Below, piece by piece: positions 24,601 through 37,300 of a stretch of DNA of 64,000 nt. The translations under genes were made by a program, and so were the position numbers. The stretch is taken from the NCBI GenBank assembly GCA_032358255.1, contig JAULBX010018858.1, positions 1-64,000 of the forward strand, read 5' to 3'. Under the pieces are notes generated by a model. The model was not told the origin of the DNA and made no database searches. It saw only the letters and a program-made list of their open reading frames with translations. The first letter of the stretch is position 1; every line of letters begins with the position of its first letter. Source of the stretch: Heterotrichella gracilis (lineage: Eukaryota > Sar > Xanthophyceae > Tribonematales > Xanthonemataceae).

Positions 24601-27600
24601 TTTTGGAGTTGCACCCTGGCATGTGGGTCCAGATCTTGGGCTGCAAGCAACATAGCACCACATGGATGAAACACGGGCACGTGGCTTTGTGTGTGCAGGG
24701 ACAGGGGGCGCCTCCGGCGGCGCCCCGCCACCCACCCCCATCCCCACCTCCGCCACCGGGAGGGCGAGGGGTGCTGCGGTGAGCTTGGTGCGGCAGCGCA
24801 TGGATCGACCCGCAGCAGGTGGGTGCATTACGAGTATAGGGGCAGGCGCATTGGATGTTCAGCGGACAGATGTTTCTACGAGTGTTAACCTCTTTACCCC
24901 TGCACGGAGTGTGGTTTGATGAAGCTCCAGTAATCTGGGTCATGGGATCGTGTGATTCATATAGAAAAAGAGGCGCATATTGAATTGGATTCATGATGCT
25001 GCCATGTAGTTAGGTGGATCATGACATCATGTGGTCGTGCTTGCCAAGTGGTCATGTAGTCATGTTATCATGTAAACCATCTGATCATGTGGTAGCTCGT
25101 CCACTGCAGGAGGTGTGGCGTGGTCCAAGCAGCTTGAGCAGAGCGGTGCAGGGTGCCACTGGGCCGAGGTGTGGTGCGGCAGCGCCGAGGTGGGGCGATG
25201 GGTGCACGCAGACCCTGTGCTGGGGTGGGTGGATGCGGCGCGGGCTGTGGAGGGTGTCAGGGGGGGCGTGAGCTATGTGGTGGCATTCAACGGGGGGGCG
25301 GTGAAGGACGTCACTGCAAGGTGGGTTTCCACCCATATGTAGCCCATGTGCAAGCCATGTCAATTGCGAGGTAGCTTTCATGGGGACAGCAATGGCAAAC
25401 CGGCTTGATTGTGCACCCACGTTGTGAACCCCATGGGAAACTCTATGAAAAAAACCATCAGCCTAGCCACAGCTGGGGTGTGACATTAAATATGCGAAGT
25501 CATCATTGCTTTTGTGTTGGATGGCGTTGTCGGATATGAGTTACAAACAAGGTATCAAGTCAAAATGCCTGATGCTCCTTTCTTTTCCAGGTATGCGCAC
25601 AGCTTCCTTGCAGCTGAGAAGCTGCGCGACTCCCAGTGGTGGGACCAAACCCTAGCAGGGTTCATAATCCCGGAGCAAATGGCCTTCCATCCCCAGGAGC
25701 AGCGGGCAGGCCCCACCACCCCTGGAGCACCAAACCCAATTACAAACCCTACAGCAGCCAGTCAGGGTCCCAGCCGGCAGCAAGTCCCTGCCGCAACCCC
25801 AAAGTCTACAACATCCCCGTCGCCAGCCCAAACCCCATCCCTGGGAGCTACTCACACGCCATCCTTAAGGGGAGGAAATTCTTCTCACAAGCATGCAGCT
25901 GCAAGGGAGGATGCGGAATTAGAGCAGAGGGTGCTTGCTGAGCGCAGGGGTTTGCCCACCACCATTGAGGGGTTCAAAAGCCACCCTCTGTACATTTTGG
26001 AGCGCCACATTGGGCGGTATGAGGCCATGAAGCCAGGGGCGAAAAAAGCGGGCCTGCACAGGTGAGCATTGCACATGCCAATCCCAAGCGCTTTGCCTAC
26101 AATCTTATCACTCAATATGAAGAAATTTTGCTGCTAGGTTTGCTGGAGGTTTCCTGCACAGCGTCTGCATTAGGTTACTTGCTTGGGCTGGGCCAAAGTG
26201 CACAGGCGGTATGTCGAGCGCAAAATCTTCAAGGTGCAATGTGTATGACTTTGTGTCCTAATACGGAACAAAAGCGTGGAATTTTGGTGGTTTTGTGGCA
26301 GGGGCGAGGGTTACTACCTGCGCGCGGATGTTGCTGAGCTGCACACCGCCTCCCGCTGGCTCAAGGAGGGGAGGGAGGTGGTGGAGGGGCAGGTGGCCAC
26401 ACCAGCAAAGGAGGTGGCGCAGAGGGGCCAGAAGCAAAAGGGGGGGAAGTCACCGGCGGCTGCCGAGAAGGTGAGAGAGGATGAATTTAAACCCGTAGTG
26501 GTAGATGCAGGAGGACATCAAGGAGTGGGTCAGGGTACTTGGAGATCCTTGATATTTGAGTGTGGTTTCATTTCTAGGCTTCACTTTCTTGTCTTTCTTG
26601 CAGATAAGGCGCCAGTTGCCCTTGCATGCCTCCCCGGGTTTGTCAATTGCACTTCATGGAAGTTGCTTTTGATGTTAGGGACAAGTCCAGGCTGTCATTA
26701 TTGCTATTATCTAGCTGTTACGTAAATCTATGTGCGGCTGGTTACAATCGTGGATGACACGTGGCACGTGGCTGATTTGCGCGCACCCTGCCCCAGGTGG
26801 AAAAGGCAGCAATCGATGAGGAAGAGGAGGAGGGTTCTGGTCCCATCACCAAGCTGTATGGGGAGTGGCAGACGCAGCCCTGGGTGGCACCCGTTGCCAA
26901 GGGGGGCATTGTACCCAAAAACGACAGGGGGAACGTGTTTGCACCCCCTATGGCCGCCTCAGTGCCGGTTGGAACAGTGCACCTGCAGATGCCCCGCCTG
27001 GGTGTGGTGTGCAAGCAGGTAGGATACACATGGGTCTGGAGGGTTTTTCAGGAAGGGTTGTTGCTTGGCAGTCTGGATTCGACATCCTCTGGGGTTGTGT
27101 CGCATACACACACGCAGTGTTGTGAGGTACATCGCATCATTGGTCCACCGTTGATTTTTTTCTCCCTTCTGTTACTTAATGTTGTTGTTAATTACCGGAT
27201 GTTTACATGGGGGGAACTTCTTTGTAAATCCCAGAGAGCGTGAACATTCATGCACACGGCGTGTTCCAACCCTTGCTTGCTCCTTTGCCCCACTGAGAGC
27301 GCCATTCCTCCCATTGAGAGCTATACTTCTGTCCTGTTGCAGCTGGGCATCGACTACGCAGTTGCGGTGGTTGGTTTTGAGATTCAAGGGGGGCGCAACA
27401 CACCCATGATGGACGGGGTGGTCATTTGCGAGGAGCACCAGCAGCAGGTGGGGATTAGGGTTAAGGGTTAGGGTTTAGGGTCAGTGTGGTGGAGAGGATA
27501 AATCCACCAGACGGCAACAAGAAATGAAGTGCCCTGATGTAGATCAACACCTGTTTTACTGCTTTTTAAAACAAACCTATTACCTGTACCGGCATTATAG

Positions 27601-27950
27601 ATTTCCCCCTACCGCAGGTGTTGGATGCATATTTGAAAGAGGAGGCTGCAAGGGAGGCGAGGATTATGCAGAAGAAGGCCGAAGCAGCCGACGCATTCTG
27701 GCGCCAGCTGCTGCGGGCTGTGTGGACCCGCATGCGCCTGGAGGGGGCCTATGGGGAGGAGCAAGAAGGGGGCGGAAACGGAGAGGGCAGGGGTGGCTTG
27801 CCAGTGGGAGCGCGCAAGGGGAGTGGCGCCATCAGGATAGACATGGAGGAGGAGGAGGAGGAGGGTGAAGGGGAGGGTGAAGGGGCGCAGGATGATGGGG
27901 GTGGGGGGGATGGCTTTGGGGGCATGCCGCTGGATATGGAGGAGTTTTGA
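21680..27950 (+). CDS. XPC/RAD4 nucleotide-excision repair protein, 13 exons seen, 5' end not located
   Basis: This is the damage-recognition factor of global-genome nucleotide excision repair. Exons are 21680-22002, 22270-22360, 22641-22804, 23118-23410, 23731-24075, 24294-24358, 24699-24818, 25110-25320, 25591-26061, 26302-26470, 26797-27018, 27343-27447 and 27618-27950, about 969 aa, in phase. Marks in order are HRTHTLCLVARGK, a basic nuclear tract (23860-24075), the transglutaminase-like half GCHWAEVWCGS / WVHADPVLGWVDA / YVVAFNGGAVKDVT, BHD1 (SHPLYILERHIGRYE), BHD2 (LYGEWQTQPW, GIVPKNDRGNVF), BHD3 (LGIDYAVAVVGFEIQGG, DGVVICEEH), and an acidic tail. About 80 residues of Pro/Ser/Thr-rich sequence (25665-25905) interrupt the region before BHD1. 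The first recognised exon needs one base from an upstream exon, so either the start lies upstream or the in-frame ATG at 21604 is used without this intron. Confidence 0.92.
22837..22874. repeat. perfect 18-bp inverted repeat in an XPC intron
   Basis: CCAGGGGGACTAGAATAG at 22837-22854 is followed after two bases by its exact reverse complement at 22857-22874, giving a tight hairpin. The same five bases (TATTG) stand just outside both arms, which could be a target-site duplication or chance. Confidence 0.8.
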
Positions 27951-29605
27951 GCTACAGCATATGTATATTGCGGATATCGGATATCTGCTGGGTTTAGGCA
28001 CTGGCCAGTGGCCCGTACCTGTAGTGTCGCACTTGTCTAATTGGAGCGTAGGGTCCGCCGAACGCTTCGCCAGTCAACAGGCTGCCTTAAAGTACTATCT
28101 ATAGGTCTATGCAGAGCTCTCAGAGGTTTATACATTAAGCTAGCTTGCAGGGCTCCTGGTTTGACTTTTGTGACATTTTCCCACAGCCGCTATTGTATTC
28201 TTAGTCTGTTCATTGCCGCTTTCTACGCATTAATTCGTCCAATGTGGCGAACCCATACCAACCTGGTACCTGGTCACGCACACCATGGCTGTCACAGTGC
28301 CGTGGCAGCCGCCACCTTCCCATGAACATGATCTGCCCATCCCCCGACCCCGTTGGGGATGGTGTGCGGTCCGCATGACACATGACATCGCATTTGTATG
28401 TAATGCAAAAACCTATCAGAAAGAAAGGCAACAGGCAAGTTGCATGCTCATTTGGCTTTAAGGTAAGTAACCAATGTCATAAATTTGTGGTACTACTGTT
28501 GCAGTCAGTGGTCCCACCCTGAGGAACAGAATTGATAACCCAAAGCACTGGGCCATTGGCAAGCAGCATTGCATACCTGGTGCACGCAACAGTGTATAGA
28601 TGCAACTGGATAGTATCATGTAGATGTTCACCAAAAATATGTGCACTGGCGTACATACAAGCCTAATAGAATAGGTAATGACGGACCTGTGTACGGTGCA
28701 GCCCAGCCTGGATACAAGTACGCAGTTTTGTCCAAACCATGCAGCAAATTGAAAACTTGTGCTACTTTCTGCGAGTACATGCATGTATAAAAGGGATTTT
28801 AATTAATGCGCAATTGGCATTGCAGCCTGCAGAAGGTCAAGCGCATGATGCGCCCGCCTGCCTCCTGCTGCGTTGGTGGCAGGCAGGCATGCGCATTGAT
28901 GCAACAGCATCACCCAGTTATCACTACAATGCTGTCAGCAAGTAACATGCTCAACCAGTGGGTATGCCGACGTGACGTGAAAACCTTTGCAGCAGTCACC
29001 CATTGCCTGTACCACATGAGACCCCGCATCACAGCGACAGCACCAGCCAACTGCATGCCCTGTCGATGCAATGCAAAGAAAAAAGCCAACGCCAATCCCA
29101 ACAAAAACAACACAAATGGTGACTGGACATCACCAAACCTCTCACACTCACGCGGGAATGGGTGGAGACATGCACACCACTGCCATGCAGCGCCCCGCAC
29201 GCTCCCCCTCAATGCATTGTCATGAATAAGTGTTATTACCGTCCTGCACTACTCCAGGCAGTGCCCCTCCATGCACATCCCCTCCCAGCTCTCAGCATAC
29301 CCGGTATGCCCTGCAGCGCTAACCCCCTTTCAGTGCACCTGCTTGCGCGCATGAGCCCTTCAGTGTACCTTCCCCCCAGCGGCTGCATGCTGCACCTGCC
29401 CACAGCGCATATTCTGCGCCAGCAGTAGGGTGCAGCTACGCAAAGTAACAGGACCCACTCCACCATCCCACTCCCCTCAGTGCATGCCCGATACAGCGGT
29501 TGCGTGTATGCCCCAAAGCAGGCCCTGTCGCGGCTGCACGCCCTGCCCTGCCTCAGTGGCCCATGCTGGACCCGCCCTTGGTACACCTGGCAGCAGCTGG
29601 GCGCA
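27951..29605. other. intergenic between convergent genes
   Basis: This is the 3' flank of XPC and of the BAH-PHD gene. I recognise no gene. The right part is C-rich and repeats a short TCAGTGCATGCCC-like motif, related to the end of the BAH-PHD coding sequence. Confidence 0.45.
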
Positions 29606-29655
29606 CAACCCCCCTTCACTGCATGCCCTGCTGTGGTAGGCTGGTCCTGCCTCAC
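29605..29655 (-). repeat. copy of the 3' end of the BAH-PHD coding exon downstream of its stop
   Basis: About 35 bp ending at 29617 (minus strand) repeat the last bases of the gene (29688-29725): the GCAGGACCAGCCTACCAC block then GCAGGGCATGCA and a TGA. A shorter relative of the same motif occurs near 29477-29493. Confidence 0.65.
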
Positions 29656-29687
29656 CACAAGCCCTGCCTCAGTGGCTCACCCCCCCG

Positions 29688-31521
29688 TCAGTGCATGCCC
29701 TGCAGTGGTAGGCTGGTCCTGCTCTCCTCCAGGCGCGGCCGCTTGGAGTTGTGCAGCAGCGCGGTGCAGTCGGGGCAGCAGAACGCGTCCATGTGCTCCA
29801 CGTCGTGCTGGCTGTAGCCGATGCACTTGGGGTGGTACCTGAGAGGAGAGGGGGTTACATGCTGAGGAGCGGAAGAGGAGAGTTTAGGGTTTGCAGTTTA
29901 GGGTTTAGGACATGAGGAGGCGAGGAGGGGAGCTGTCCATTCTCAAGGTTGGCTTTGCACTTGCAAGTGGCATTGCAGCAAAGCATAGCACATGGGCTTA
30001 ACCAAGGGCCAGCCAATGGGGGCTTGAATGGCCAGCTATGCATGGGCCAGGTAGAATGCGCGTCAACGTTTGACAGGGTTCTGTGTGCATGACGCAAGGA
30101 AGATGTGCATAGGGTACTATATTCACAAGGTCCTTTATGCGCTCTGAAGGGTTTCAAGCGTGCATAGAGTTGGCCTGTGGGCACGCACCACTCCTCGCAC
30201 TGCTCGCACATGACCATGAACAGATCGGGGTTGTAGGGCATCTCACACACGCAGTACCTGCACACGCACACGGGGACAATCAAGGGGGCATCCAGCTTGG
30301 GGTTGGCATTGTGCAGAGCTGTAAGCAGGACGACACATCATGCAAAACAAGTCAGCAACTGTCGCAAAGGGGTGACAAGGGAGCGTTTACTGCTACTCCC
30401 GAGGGATGGAAGGTATATACACGGTAAAACACATGAAATAGAATATAACGTGAATGCTGAAGAAGTATTGTCAACAACAATACATGTCCACTTACACAGG
30501 CACCCGGTCTGGCTGGAACTCCTTGGTTGAGGGCTGCGGGGGGAAGAGGGAGGAGGTCAGAGCCAGGGAGATACAAGCATGACACGGAGTGGGGGCAGGC
30601 CATGCGCAGTGGGTGGTCACGTGCAGCCATGTGAGCAGGGGGACCGCATGCATTGGGAGTGGGAAGTCACGCGCCATCACATGCAAGCGGATGCCATGGC
30701 CATCCACCAGCATGTGCGCGTATGCAAGGCACACATGCGGCCCATGCGTGGCTCCGCCGTGTGGCGCAGCAATAAAGCCCACATGCACAGTATTGTGGCC
30801 GGAGGAAATAGCCACGTGGCACCAGCGGACATGTGGCTGCCAAGGACGTATGTGTCAGACATGTAGTAAGCTCCTCCGCCCACACCCCACCCACCCACCT
30901 TGTACGTGAAGCGCGAGAAGTAGTCGATCTCTGCCACCTTGTTTAGTTGCTGCAGCATGAGGAGACCATCGTTGTGAGGGGTTCCACTGAGGCCACATGG
31001 TGTATGCGCCAATGCTTGATCTAAGCTCACCTAGCCGGGCAACTTGTATATGGCCCAATGCGTGCAGAGGCATTGCATGCAGCAACATTCCCGTGGGTAC
31101 CGGAGCAAGGGAAGTGTCCTTGACCCTCAAGGATCCAATCCCAACATGCACCTCCCCTCCCCATGCCCACCACCATCACCTCAACCCCTCACCTGGTAGA
31201 CCTTGAGATTGTGCACGCGGCACTTCCCGTCTATGGTCCCAGCGTGACACCAGTCCATGTGGTCGCTCTTGAACAGCTCCTTATCGCCGTGGAATTGCTG
31301 CACGCACAGAGGGGGTTTAACCCACAGGGCACGCATCGGGCCCTGCAACTGAACCCAGCAACACAAGACCACACAGGATCACACAGGGGCGCACAGGAAC
31401 AGATATACCGCCCCAGGAACATGGGGTCAATGTGGTTCCGCACCATTGAGTACAAGAGGATCACACCGCGAACGAGGTCACAGGCGTGCAGATGTGCACT
31501 ACCATGCAAGCACGTGCACGT

Positions 31522-31555
<34 letters not shown>

Positions 31556-32516
31556 CGTATGAAGAACCTATGAGGAAAGACAATACTTACTACACTTGGC
31601 ACAAGACAAGCCTGCCCACCTCCCACCCACCCACACCTCGCCCCTGCCCCACACACCCACACACACCTTTCGCCCCCCTGCTGCCTCCTCCGGTCGGTAG
31701 TACCATGACACCAGCACCTGTGTGGCGCCCCCTGCCGCAGCAACTATTTCGCGCACACGCCCAATCTGCGCAAGGGGGTGTTGCACTTTCAGCGGCGTAG
31801 GCCAGGTACTGTAAGCAATGCATGCATATGCAGCGCGCTACACTGCATGACTGTAACTGCAACCCGTATACTGCCAACTGCGCAAGCCAGTACTCTGAAA
31901 CAACACAAACAACCGCTTTGGACACTGTCAAATAGCAAGGATTGGTGCCGTGTGATGCAAGGCTGACCCCGTAACTGACTGAATTGCTGGACTGCATATA
32001 AGTTGTATAAGAAATAATGTACTGCACGACAGTCAATGGTGCATGGGTAGTTACTTACATATGGCTGTTCAGAGTTCTCCCCTCGCACAAGCACACAGTC
32101 GTTCACTGCACAACACACGCATGCAGGTCCAGGTCAGCACACAAAAAGTAGTCCAGGCCAGCGCACATATAGGTGAGGGGGGTTCGGAGGGACAGGCTGC
32201 AATGGTGACTGCCAACAGCTGCAACCCCCACAGGCATTGCACCAAGCTGTTTGCAGTGCCTAGGCAGCATACAAGGCGCCAAGGTTTGGGCATGTTGCAC
32301 AGCTGTTGTCACACGTGTGATCTGGGGAACGGCAGTGTCCAAAAGACACAGCCCGGGTGGGTGGGATGGGGTGTGTGGATGGGGGGCGTACAGTTGGTAC
32401 AGAGTCAAGGGGTGGGGGTGCTATCGCGGAAGGTGGGTGGGGTGCTTACAGTTGTATTCCGTTGGCCCTAAGAAGAAGCTCTGCAGATTGGTACCCTTCA
32501 CTCCCCCCTGGGTCAT
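29688..32516 (-). CDS. BAH-PHD chromatin reader, EBS/SHL-like, 8 exons
   Basis: This is a probable nuclear histone-mark reader; EBS and SHL of plants bind H3K27me3 through BAH and H3K4me through PHD. Minus-strand exons are 32516-32450, 32105-32059, 31765-31667, 31297-31193, 30949-30899, 30533-30496, 30257-30189 and 29838-29688: 627 nt, 208 aa (plant relatives about 230). The BAH part has [23 protein letters not shown] (aromatic cage), [23 protein letters not shown] and YFSRFTYK. The PHD finger has the full set of ligands in [22 protein letters not shown] and FCCPDC. The ATG at 32516 gives a short N terminus ([10 protein letters not shown]). The frame is open further upstream to about 32690, so the start is less certain than the rest. 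Confidence 0.92.
31523..31554. repeat. CA microsatellite
   Basis: A perfect (CA)n run of about 16 units lies in an intron of the BAH-PHD gene. Confidence 0.9.
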
Positions 32517-34366
32517 CCTGGCATCAGACTGCGCACCCAGCGCGGGTCTGGGCAGTGGAGGGACGCCAGCACCAGCTGGGCAGGTGGTGGTCAAGGGGGG
32601 TTGGGCCAGAAGCTGGGCCACAGAGGTTAGTCCCTCGCCAAGCACAGCTGCATGCAATATACAGTAGGTAAAAAACGGTGCTTCGCACAAGGTGCCATGT
32701 CTTGTACCCTCATTATTTCAAGTCAAGACAATTTGCAGCTGAGGTGGTTCTTTAAGTTGTTTGCCTCGACTGTCCGTCGCATTCGAGGGTACAAGGATAT
32801 AGGTTTGTCTGACCCTAAGTGATGGAGGGATAGTTGGTGTGACACACACAGCCTTAAAAAGGTGAAAGTAGTGCAGCAAGAGCCATAAACTAAGGAACAA
32901 CTGCAGGGCCAGAGACAGCTATGCAGGGTTTGTTGCTCCAAACAAGTCACATGACAAATTTGGGACATGATAAGTGGTTAGTTTATTTCAAATTGGATGA
33001 GAACTGCTAAAGTTGCCAACGACGCTGATAAAACAAGGTAGTGCCTCAAGAAGCGGTTCCACCTATTCACAGTAGATACTCTGGGAAGTAGAAGCAACGA
33101 AAACAAGGCCACCCCTCCCATTACCAGCTGCAAGCAACATAAAGCAACCCCACGAACGCTGGCATTCTCGTACGCTGTGCTGCAGCACGCTGGCACTGCG
33201 AGTTGCGAACAAGTGCTTGGTGGGGCCACCTAGCTGCAAACTGTTGGCACAGTACACGTCCTTTGCGCACACGTCCTCTTCCCATTTTGCCTAGTGTGCC
33301 ATGGTACCATCCCGTACCTGATTCAAGGTCCCTCTGCGTGCTGCACCCACCCTGCACGGCACGGCAAAGGACGGTAGCACACGGAGAAAGGCTGCCCCAC
33401 TCAAAGTGGCTTTCCACGTCTGTGAAGGGATTTCAAGGTACAGCTGTCCTCGGGTTGTAGACTTGCAGGGTCGATCCACACGGAGGTGGCTTGGTGAAGA
33501 GTTGAGTAATGGTTCAGTTTAGGCGTACAAGGTCACCGTCAGCGTCCACCTTGACAAACGCATATTGCATGCATTCAATTGTCGTCCTAAAACTTCCACA
33601 CCACGTCCTTTTTGAACGCTTTGACCAGGGTTTTGGGTGAGGTACGATTTTGTCATTCCCGCTTCCAATAACCGTAACATGCATTTTTTGAAAACTTGCC
33701 CTCTTTTCAAAAGTTGACCTGCTTTTGTTGACGAAAGCCTCGCCGCAACAACAGAGACCTGTTTGCGGGCCAACTGTGCCTCTTTGGTGCGGTTTTCTGC
33801 TGGTATAAGCCCGACAGCCTTTCGTCAGGTGGGTAGGTCCCAGAGTTTGGCCCCACCCCCCAGATTGTTACATCGCATCGCTATGTGACACAGCACGCCC
33901 AGCACGAACCCCGCTGCACCTCGCAAGGTTTTCACACAGAACGAACCAGCTTGCACTGGAATACTGTTTAAATCCGCTATCCATTTGTGTCGGTGGGCTA
34001 TCTGTTTTGCGTTGTGGCCTCACTACCTGCGACACTTGCAACAGCTCCTGCCCAGTTGAAAACTCTGCTATTGAACTTGTTTGAGGTTTCACTCCACCCG
34101 CTCCTCGTTCCGTAGTCAAATAGCTGTTGCCTGAACGACTGCAGTAGTTGTAGAAACCATTAAGCGGCCTGTGCGTTGCCCAGTTGGGGGTGGCTCCTTC
34201 ACCTGCCCAACCTTGTTCCACCCTGTAGGTGAAGAACTGCACAAGCCACTGCAGCTGACACACACCGCTTCTCCTACTCTATTCCTACAACTTACGACAG
34301 AAGCTGGCAACCAGGAACCCCCACCCAACCTCCTACTGTCCTGGGGCAACCCCATTGTCTCTCCCC
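32517..34366. other. spacer between divergent genes, nothing recognised
   Basis: The BAH-PHD gene (minus) and the FHA gene (plus) point away from each other across 1.85 kb. No conserved coding segment or named promoter element was identified. Confidence 0.5.
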
Positions 34367-37300
34367 ATGGTGCGCCTGCTGCTGGTTGCTGAAAGCGGCC
34401 TGGCCAAGAGCTTCAAAGGCCCTCACGGGGCAGACCTGCTGCTGGGTCCCAGCACCGACGTGGGCAGGGTGGTGTCTGGCAACAACTGCTACCGCCTGCC
34501 TCACAACTGGCTGCAGGTCTCCTCCAGACACTGCAACCTGTTCTACGATGAAGTCAAGGTACGGCTGTGCACAGGATTGCTACATGCATCCAAGCAGACA
34601 GTGAGAGACATGGTAGAAGATTGCAAGCCTGCACTGCACTGTACAGCTGGTGGCCGTGTCACTGCTGGTGGCTTGAACCAGCAAGGTTTGACCTTGCTCG
34701 TGAGTGGTCATAACCGCCAACCTCAGCAACCCTCTTAGCCTCACCACTACCCTTCTGCCCACCCAGGATGGCTACTTTGTGGAGGATTTCAGCACCAACG
34801 GCACCTTTCTGAACGGCAAGCGGCTGCCGAAGCGCACCGCCACCCCCCTGGTGCCGGGTGACAAGCTGTGCCTGTGCCCGCCGGTGGCCAACTCTGAGAA
34901 CCTGCTCGAGTGAGTGCCGTGGGCTGGCTGGGGACTGTGGATGTTTGTATAGCACCAGGGCAATTAGCATGGGCAGCGCTGCTTGGATCAGGGAACGGGC
35001 GTGCAGCAAGCCTCGTGGAGTTCAAGCGGTTCATATTGGGATTTGTAGTGCCATGGCACTTGTTGAGCAGGCCTCAAAGAGGCGTGCAGTTTGCAGGCGG
35101 GCAAACCCTACACACAGACCTTAAAACAGCCTTCCTGCAGGAGGTGCCTGGTGCCCTCGCTGGACTCAAACCTCGCTCCTAAACCCTACATCCCAAACCC
35201 TAAACCCTCAACGCTGCTGTGCAGGTACCTGGTGACCAAGGTGGATGACTCCCTCCCCAGGGCGGGCGACTGCCTCACGCCAGGCAAGCGCCAGCTGGAG
35301 GGGCCGGGGGCGCAGGGGGGCGCAGCCAAGCGGGTGCACATGAGGGACGAGGGGGGGGCCAGTGCCTTGTCCGAGTCGGGGGGGGGCGTGTCGTCAACCG
35401 TGCTGCAGCAGCTGGAGAAGGCAAACAAGGTGGGTAGGAAAAGGTTTAGGGCTAAGAGTTACCAATACGTTACCGCCGCAGGGGAAGGCACATATTGTAG
35501 TTCTTCCAGCACTGCACGGTCCCTTGGGCTGTGTGGCAAATGTGGACGGGCATTCAGCGCTGGGGAAGGGGCTCTGACACTCTTAGGGTACGCCACCATG
35601 CGCTGCGCCTCCGCCATTGTCGCTCCATCACAGCAAGGAAAACCCGCATTTCTGTCATCCAAAGTACATCCCTGTCCGCACCCACAGCCTACACCCCTGC
35701 CACACACCCCAGCAGTGGCGACTATGCATTTGGCCCTTCTGCTGCACTGAAAACCCCGTGTAAACCCTAAACCCTCGACTACCCTGCCCCAGGACCTGCG
35801 TGCCTGCACCCTAGCGTATGGTGTCGACTGATTTTACCCCCTGTAAGCCCTAAACCCTAGCCTGTCCTGCTCCAGGACCTGTAACCCTTAACCCCCGGTC
35901 TCCCCTGGCCCATGCAGGACCTGCGTGCCAAGGTGGATGAGCAGCGCAACCGCATAGAGGAGGTGGAGGGGCTGGTGGAGCAGGCGCAGGCGGAGAAGCG
36001 CGCGGCGGTGGCGGAGGGACAGGCAAGGGAGGCGGCGGTAAAGGAGGAGGTGGGTGGGAAGGGGAGGGAGGGGTGGGAATGGTGACTGTTAAGTAACTAA
36101 ATTTAAAATGACAGGATAAACTTTATGGTCCCCCTGGGGTGGTATGGGTGTCAACAGGCCAGGAGACCCAGGCTTTGTGCACATTGTGAGTGTGTCCATT
36201 GTGGAAGACCCTGAAAATAAGGTGTGCAAGTGTGTACTTGCCCGTGCGCCATCGACAGCTACCCAACACTCTGACCTGCCTGGCATGAAATTGCTCTCAT
36301 TGCCATGAATTCACCAGCTGCAAGTGAGCCTTATATGAAACATATTCAAATGTTATGAGTACCATGAATACACCCAGACTGCTTGCTGCCTTTTAAGCAT
36401 CAAAAGCATTCAAATTGACCAACCTAACAACGTACACCAACCCTCTGTTGCAGCTGTTGGCCAAGACTGTAAAGGTGACGGAATTAGTGGCAGCGCTGGA
36501 ACAGGCGGAGGCGGCGTCAGCTACTGTGGCGGAACAGGCAGCGGCAGCGCAGGCTGCTCAGAGCGAGGCGCTTGCTGCTGCTGAGGCTGCAGTTGCGCAG
36601 GCGCAGGAGCTGGAGGTGAGGGGCCGGCTAGGGTTTTAGGGTGAAGTGGCGGGGCAGGTGGGGGGTGGGGGGGGTACCTTATCTTGGCCGCGTGGCAGGC
36701 AACTGCGGCAGAACATGCGTAAACGGGGCAGGCTGTGAAGGGCTAAGGAGGGTTTAGTGGAGGGTTCTTTCCTGCATGCGTGTGGACATGGTTGGAGGCG
36801 GGCAATGTGCGGATCCATGCGTGGTCTTAAGCGCATGCACTGTGCACATGGAAGGATAAAACGCAGGGAACAGAATTAAAACTAAATTATGTAGTATAAG
36901 GTATACAGCCAGATATGAACCCCTCCGAAACCACTTATCGGTTTCACAGGACACGATGAGAATCCTAGTCTCTATTTCACAGGATGACTTATGACCCAAT
37001 GTTCTACAATTCTTATTCCCAATCTATTGAAAAAATCATTTCGCAGGATGCGCTTGCCGGCGCCCAGGTGGCGGCTGCTGATGCACAGGCTGAGGCCAGG
37101 CAGGCCAGCGCTGAGCTGGCGGCACTGACGGGGCAGCTGGCTGAGTCAGCTGCTGACCTACTGGCAGCGCACGGGCGGGTGGAGGAGGCGGGGGCGCAGC
37201 GGAGGGAGGTGGAGGTGCAGCTGGAGGCGCTGCGGGCACAGCTCGAGGTGGGTGGATGGGGGCAAAGCAAATGTGTTTCTGCATCAATATAGATGTAAAT

